This document shows, piece by piece, positions 58,010 through 64,000 of a DNA stretch of 64,000 bases (positions are counted from its first letter, which is position 1; each line of letters opens with the position of its first letter). The stretch is from NCBI RefSeq assembly GCF_030272615.1, contig NC_081414.1, positions 825,620,896-825,684,895 of the forward strand, written 5' to 3'. The notes beneath the pieces are model-generated. The model was not told where the DNA came from and made no database searches. It worked only from the letters and a program-made list of their open reading frames with translations. The DNA is from Cryptomeria japonica (taxonomy: Eukaryota; Streptophyta; Pinopsida; Cupressales; Cupressaceae). Both the position numbers and the translations under genes were made by a program.

Positions 58010-59330
58010 ACTTAAATGTTAGTTGAAGAGCCAAACCAGTCAAACATAAGTTAAGGAAAATGCATCCTCATATTGCCCTTCTAGTCAAAGCAGAACTAAA
58101 GAAATTATTGGATGTCGGCTTCATCAGACCTGTAGCATATCCTCAATGGGTATCCAACATCGTTCCTATTTCAAAACTAGATAAAAGCATCAGAATATGC
58201 ACAGACTTAAGAGATCTTAATAACGCATGTCCAAAGGATGATTTTCCTTTGCCTAACATCGACATCATTGTAGATTTAACTGCTGGACACTCCATGTTTT
58301 CTTTAATGGATTGTTTCTCCGGATACAATCAGATCAAAATAGCACCCAAAGATGAAGAAAAGACAACTTTCACATGTCCATGGGGTACTTTCTGCTGGAA
58401 CATCATGCCTTTTGGATTAAAGAACACAGGTGCTACATATCAAAGAGCTATGACAACTATATTTCATGACATGATGCATATGTTCATGGAAGACTATGTG
58501 GATGCCATATTGGCTAAATCATACAACAAAGAAGAACATATAGAAATACTAGAAAATATCTTTGATCGGTTAGAACAATACAAGCTATGGCTAAAACCTA
58601 AGAAATGTGCCTCTGGTGTTACTTCAGGCAAGCTATTAGGATACATTGTTTCAGCTAGAGGTATCAAAGTGGATCCGGCTAAGGTTAAAGCAATCATGGA
58701 AATGGCATCTCCCAAGAATATAAGTCAACTCAGATCACTCCAAGGAAGCTACAATCAATCAGAATATTTGTTGCTCAACTAGCAGATAAATGCCAACCAT
58801 TTACTCATCTATTGCATAAAAATGTTAATTTCAACTGGGACCATCAATGTGAGGACACATTCAACAAGATCAAGGCATATCTCATGCAACCACCCATCCT
58901 AATGTCACCAATTCTAGGAAAACCATTGTTACTTTATGTATCAACCACCGAAGCATCACTAGGAGTTTTGCTTGCACAATAGGATAATGAAGGAAAAGAA
59001 CGAGCTATCTGCTACATCAGCAGAACACTAGTAGGATACGAGATCAACTATTCACCAATAGAAAAAGCATGCTTGGCTATAGTTTTTGCTTCTCAAAAAT
59101 TACGACACTATCTACTATCTCATTCCATCAAGTTAATATCTAAAATCGATCCTCTGAAATATTTACTCTGCAAGGCAACATTAATAGGACGAATTGAAAA
59201 ATGGATCATGCTTCTAAGCGAGTTTGATATTGAGTATGTTGATAGAAAAACTATAAAAGGACAAGTCATTACAGACCAACTAGCAGAGGCAACACTTCAA
59301 GATGATCATCCTTTACAGATTGAGTTTCCC
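58010..59330 (+). mobile_element. Reverse transcriptase and RNase H region of element 3
   Basis: RT motifs: SNIVPISKLDKSIRICTDLR, NNACPKDDFPLPNID, FSLMDCFSGYNQIKIAP, MPFGLKNTGATYQRAM, and YVDAILAKS at the catalytic YxDD position. RNase H motifs follow (EKACLAIVFASQKLRHYL). Typical of Ty3/gypsy. Broken in several places. Confidence 0.88.
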
Positions 59331-59825
59331 AATGCTGATATCCTAACAGTCACCACAAAAACATGGCAATTATACTTTGATGGTTCATATACACAACACG
59401 GATCAGGAGCATGCATTCTATTCATCACACCACAAGGTCATACAATTCCAAAAACATACAAATTAAGCTTTCCATGCACCAACAACACTGCAGAATATGA
59501 AACTTTGGTAACATGTATCAAAATGGCTATAGAATGGAACATTACACAACTTCAAGTCTTTGGAGACTCTCAGCTCATCATCAATCAAATTAATGATGAT
59601 TATCAAACAAAGGATGAAAAATTAATGCCTTATAAAAAGATGGTTGATGATATCAAGAAATACTTTGTAGAAATAACTTTCCAGCAAATTCCAAGAAATG
59701 ACAACAAAGAAATAGATGCCATGGCTACACTTGCTTCTCTCCTTCAGACACAGGAAAATCAACAGCGTTATGAATTCCTGGTGGAAGAGTTGTTTTACCC
59801 TGCTCATAGTTGTCCTGATTCCTAA
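59331..59825 (+). mobile_element. Second (archaeal-like) RNase H region of element 3
   Basis: WQLYFDGSYTQHGSGACILF, TNNTAEYETLVTCIKMAIEW and LQVFGDSQLIINQINDDY are the D-E-D core of the extra RNase H known from Tat-lineage elements. Confidence 0.85.
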
Positions 59826-59929
59826 ACTATCTGTTACCTTGGGGGGCATGATTTCTCACGCTATGGCTAGACTTACACATACCTAAAAGATAACACCTTA
59901 CCTCCTGACTTATCAAAAAATAAAAAGAG

Positions 59930-61116
59930 AAACTGTATTTGCCAATCCTCCCATTTTCCTCTTGTCGCGGATACCCTATTTAAACGAGGTCTAGATGGTA
60001 CTCTTTTAAGATGTCTCGAACAAGAAGAATTTGAGAAGGCCTTACATGAAGTCCATAAGGACATTTTTGGCACTCATTCAAGTGGTCTTACCTTTCGAAA
60101 AAAGTCATACGCTTGGGCTATTATTGGTCGACTATGGAATGAGATTCTTTTCAGATAGCTAGAACATGCAAAAAATGTCAAATCCATGGGAATTTGATTC
60201 ATGCACCAACACAAGAACTTCATGCTTTAGCAACATCTTGACCTTTTTATCAATGAGATCTTGATCTAGTAGGAAAGATAAATCCTTCTTCATCTAATGG
60301 TCACAAATTCATTCTTGTAGCTACAAAATATTTCACAAAATGGATTGAGGCAACACCTCTCACAAATATCACAGGAAAACAAATTGCTGCATTTATCTTG
60401 AACTATATCATCTATCGCTATGAAATACCAATGACCATTATCACTAATAATGGGCAACCATTCAAGAATCAAGATGTACAAGAGCTATGTGAGAAATTCA
60501 AGATCCAACACAAATTCTCCACACCATATTATCCATAGGAAAATGGGCAAGCAAAAGCATAAAAAAAAACTATTCTGAAAATCCTCAAAAAGACAATGAA
60601 TGATCCTAAAAGAGATTGACATATTCAATTAAACCCTTCTCTATGGGCCTACCGTACCAGTATCTTCACACCAACATGTGCCACACCTTTCTCTCTTGTT
60701 TATGGAATCAGAAGCAATACTGCCAATAGAAGTAGAGATACCTTCTCTACAAGTATCATTAAAAGGTCTCATCCCAAATGAAGAACAAAGAGTATCTAGA
60801 TTACAAGAGTTAGAATTGATCCCTGAATGAAGACAACATGCCTTTGATCATTTAAAGGTATATCAACAAAGAACATGTTGGAGTTATAATCACAGGGTCA
60901 AACCACATGTCTTTCAAGTTGGGGAACTAGTACTAAAAGAAAATCCACGCAACCAGGCAGATCAAGAAAAGAATAAAAAGTTTGAACCAAACTGGTTAGG
61001 TCCATTTGTGGGTACAACCATATTTGGATCAGAAGCATATCAACTATCAACACAAGACGAAGATCATCTCGATGAACCCATCAATAACATGCATCTGAAG
61101 AAATTTTATGTGTGAA
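59930..61116 (+). mobile_element. Integrase region of element 3
   Basis: The zinc-binding part (ALHEVHKDIFGTHSSG, then CKKCQIHG) and the catalytic core (LDLVGKI, KFILVATKYFTKWIEA, TIITNNGQPF, NGQAKA) are recognisable. The C-terminal region ends near LKKFYV. Broken many times. Confidence 0.82.
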
Positions 61117-63417
61117 AAAGAAGTGTTAACCCTACTTTTTGAGGAGTGAAAATTGTTGGAATTCTTGTGTTAAACAATTTGAGTCGATAAAGATATTCAA
61201 CAAAAAATGAATATATGCAAAGCATGAATATGTGTGATTTCTTTTCATTTGACGAAGTCAAGAGGTTTAACCGATTAATTTAAAAAAAAAAAAAAAAATT
61301 ATTATTAAAAGCCATTTTAGCCTATGTCATGAGTCATAAGAAAAGAATCTTGAAGTTGTTTTAATGTTCGTGTCATTCAAGAAATTTAGAAACCCCTTGA
61401 CGAAACAACCTACTATCAACAATGTCTTGTAAATGTACCAATGACACAAGAAGTGAGTTTGCCTAGGATAGGGATGGTCTTCCTATTCCGTGGTTAACTA
61501 TTAATTTTTGGCTTTGAAAGAGAGTAAAATGACTCGAGTGGACTTCATTGCCAAATGCACCCTTATCCATCCTTGTGATATGTAATGTGATAACTGTATT
61601 ATACAATCAAGTTTGAAATATAGATTGTGGGTTTTCACGGCATGGAGGTAAGACACTTCAAAGAATGGTTTTGAGATTCTTACACTAGAAGCAACTCACT
61701 TGGGAAATGTACACCATCGACAGTTTAAGCCGGCAGTTAACCAAGTGTTAGCGGCAGGTTGGTAGAACAATCAAATTATCATTAATGAAGTGTTGATGGC
61801 CAGATTATTGCTAAGTTGAAAGCATCAAATTACCGATACATTCCATTCCTACGCACAACATGGAAAATCTTAAAGTCATGTAACTGTTTCATACACCGGT
61901 GAGTTGGCCAACCTTAACAAGATGCCGATACACTTCAATTCCTCCATTCTCATCGGCGATATGAGAGTGTTTTAAAATACAACGCCTTTTCCTTAAACTT
62001 CCATATGGCAGGTTGAAAGCACCATGTGGCCCATAATCAACGCAAAGTTAGTTCTGATAACTAACTCTTAAAACGGCTGAAGCTTCCAGATATCTTTAGT
62101 TCACGTTGAAATAGAGATATGAAGAGTATCGCATTGTTTTTTGAAAGAATGAAAGCATCGAATATACAGATTGCAGCATGTGCACAAAATAGATTTGTTG
62201 AATACGCTCTCAGTATGCTCCAAGAAGGTTTCAAGGAAAGCAACTAGCCATCGCAAAACTTTTTCCTACCATCCCAGCCAACCATTACTTCTCTGCTCGA
62301 AGCATCAACGAAACTCCATCAAAGTATAACAAAAGAGCATTTTTAATAAGATGATGTGAGTGGAAATGCTCAAAGAGACATGCATGCGAAGGGCATCAAA
62401 CCAAAAAGAGTCCTTATCACATGCGTCTCATTATCTGTTGACATACAGCTGGGAAGCTACCGTATCGAATAAGGGTTCTCTTCTACATTGAGCAACCAGC
62501 AATGAGAAAATCATGGGTGTCTGGGTTGAATTGGTATGACTGAATCTGCTACCTACCTGGCCGAGACATTTGAGCTTGGGTCCCTAATGAAATTTGAGAA
62601 GCACCAAACATGATGCAATCCATGGTTGCAAACATGATGCATAGAAAATGCTTGATAAATGTTTTCCAACAGTCTAAGCATGAGTTTAAGAAGTGAGTCC
62701 AGATCTAAGCTTAGTTGAAAAGATACAATTCCTTATTTAGCGCTAGTGGCATAGATAGAGGTTTTGATAGAAGCAGTTTACGGTAGTAGTGGACCCGGAT
62801 GTAGAGTCTAGTAGAACCATCAGTAGCAAAGGCAAAGACACTTTCTCAAATAAATGTGGTCAAAACACAGAATGAATTAGTTGAAGAAGTCTTAAGAAAC
62901 TTTCAAGTCTATAAACGTACATCCAAACGTAAAGAATGGATATGCATGATTACTTTCTGCATTGGTAGAGTAATGTGTTATAAAAGAGCTTTAAAGACTT
63001 CTTTGTGATTAAAGAGGAACTTATGTAAGTTTCAGTTCAAATCGATATCATTCATGCATTGAAGAATACTGGGTTGGTTTACTTCAAAACCTATGCTCAC
63101 TATCTCAAGGAACTTTAAATATGTTATAATTATTCTTTCCAAATACAGATTGAAGGAGGAGTTGTGTTAGATATCATGAAATATGGAGAATGAGAGATAT
63201 GATTTGTTTAATAAACTATCCCAAAGAAACGTAATGCAATGATTCTAACAGTAGCACGGTGTTGTTTTAAATGATCTTTCAAGCTTTCAACCCTATGGGA
63301 TAAGAGGGAGTCAAGAGATATTTTTAAACATTGTTTACAAATTTCCAATTTGCTGCAATTGGTAATAAAAAGACGCTTTAGAACTTCTTAGTATAAGAAT
63401 TTGCAAAACATATCATC
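61117..63417 (+). mobile_element. Long region of element 3 downstream of integrase
   Basis: About 2.3 kb without a supported reading frame. Tat elements commonly have long 3' regions here. An A run lies at 61281-61298. No tandem array was seen. Confidence 0.45.
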
Positions 63418-63867
63418 ATGAAATACAAGGCTCAAGAGTATGAGTATGCCCCGATGATCACCACCATGATTCCAGAGGTTCATGATACCAAGATTGGGCA
63501 CATAAATTTGCAGGAGATCAAAAAGTTCTTCATGGAAGGTGACAGATCAAAATTGTCTTGTAGAGTGGCAGGAAGCGGCTTGATTGAAGCAGCATGTTTT
63601 CCCATATCAATTCAATGTACAGATTTGGTACTAGAATTCTCAAAAAGATATAATCTAGATGCAAGAGAGATAAGAGCCGCAGATGGATCCTTAATGGCCA
63701 AACTTGATGGAATTTCAATAGCTATTATTCTTCGTTTGCCATATAAGGAAAAGTTCACTCACATAGATAAGAAAAAAGCTTATAAATACTTCAGCGATAA
63801 TAGAAGCAAATGCCTCAACAATCTAGCTAAAGAATGGATGGTTGCACCACGAGGAGGACAGTCTTAG
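63418..63867 (+). mobile_element. Additional coding region downstream of pol in element 3
   Basis: Open for 149 codons from ATG. Helix-rich and without catalytic motifs: IKKFFMEGDRSKLSCRVAGS, LIEAACFP, ISIAIILRLPYKEKFTHIDK. The pattern (GLIEAxxFP .. IAIILRLP) resembles GLTEALTYP .. IIHLITGYP in the accessory region of element 1. The function is unknown. Its place downstream of integrase suits the additional ORFs reported for some Tat elements. Confidence 0.5.
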
Positions 63868-64000
63868 CTTCCAAAAACACTCCATCATTCTCTTTTCATC
63901 AAAGAAATTTGCTACTTGATTATCTTACTCCATAGAGTGACAGGAAGTCCTGATTCCACTGAGTTCGAAATGTGGATGTACCTCTTCATAACAGTCATCT

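Larger units (their letters stand above)
50710..64000 (+). mobile_element. LTR element 3: Tat-lineage Ty3/gypsy element, open at the right edge
   Basis: The 5' LTR is 50710-51761. In order follow the primer-binding region, a motif array, the conserved leader, a second array, gag, protease, RT with RNase H, a second (archaeal-like) RNase H, integrase, a long 3' region and an additional coding region. The second RNase H is a known mark of the Tat lineage. No 3' LTR is seen before the window ends, so its age cannot be read from LTR divergence. The coding region is clearly broken, with many (roughly fifteen or more) interruptions, which suggests an old copy. Confidence 0.85.

Noticed and set aside
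61117-63417. Searching for the 3' LTR of element 3 in this stretch
   Set aside because: No sequence resembling 50710-51761 was seen, so the element is reported as open at the right edge.

Overview
The window looks like nuclear DNA of a seed plant, most likely a gymnosperm (conifer-like). It is AT-rich and about two thirds recognisable or decayed transposable elements. It carries Tat-lineage Ty3/gypsy elements, plant L1-type LINEs with an RNase H domain, a TRIM and hAT relics. Only three host genes show supportable structure, and each has plant-style GT..AG introns. No bacterial features, organellar block, rRNA, tRNA or CRISPR was seen. The species assignment is inference.

Layout. 1-725 (minus): first two exons of a replication protein A large-subunit-like gene running off the left edge. 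950-4483: nested tandem repeats and two dispersed repeat pairs. 4484-12486: an LTR retrotransposon with no pol, carrying a zinc-knuckle gag and a long accessory coding region. 12487-14203: flank, including the second copy of one repeat pair. 15600-18720 (minus): an old LINE relic. 19803-21662 (plus): a two-exon AGC-type protein kinase gene that appears intact. 23817-24775: a segmental duplicate of the kinase 5' end with its LINE flank, interrupted by a complete 344-bp TRIM with a perfect 5-bp target duplication. 24845-26010 (minus): gag relic. 27587-27743: PPR-gene scrap. 27840-29800: hAT transposase relic. 29919-30582: a fold-back element with 146-bp arms that are almost identical. 30692-32211 (plus): a two-exon UDP-glycosyltransferase gene with an intact frame but changed catalytic residues. 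32920-33770: a second inverted-repeat element. 34060-40498 (minus): an almost full-length L1-type LINE bounded by a 13-bp target duplication. 42838-50529: a pol-less gypsy-like LTR element carrying a LINE ORF1 fragment. 50710-64000: a Tat-like Ty3/gypsy element, open at the right edge, with an extra coding region downstream of integrase.

The host genes (DNA replication/repair, AGC kinase signalling, small-molecule glycosylation) are not an operon and show no functional link. The most unusual material is in the LTR elements. Element 1 has a long accessory coding region in place of pol, and a related-looking domain recurs downstream of integrase in element 3. Elements 2 and 3 share a conserved untranslated leader and carry arrays of short near-palindromic motifs, a different motif in each element. 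In element 2 the two arrays lie in opposite orientation on either side of the coding region. Among host genes, the glycosyltransferase with Ser and Glu in place of the catalytic His and Asp, next to a near-perfect hairpin, is the most interesting.

All calls come from reading the sequence; no database search or alignment program was run. Identity values are hand counts.
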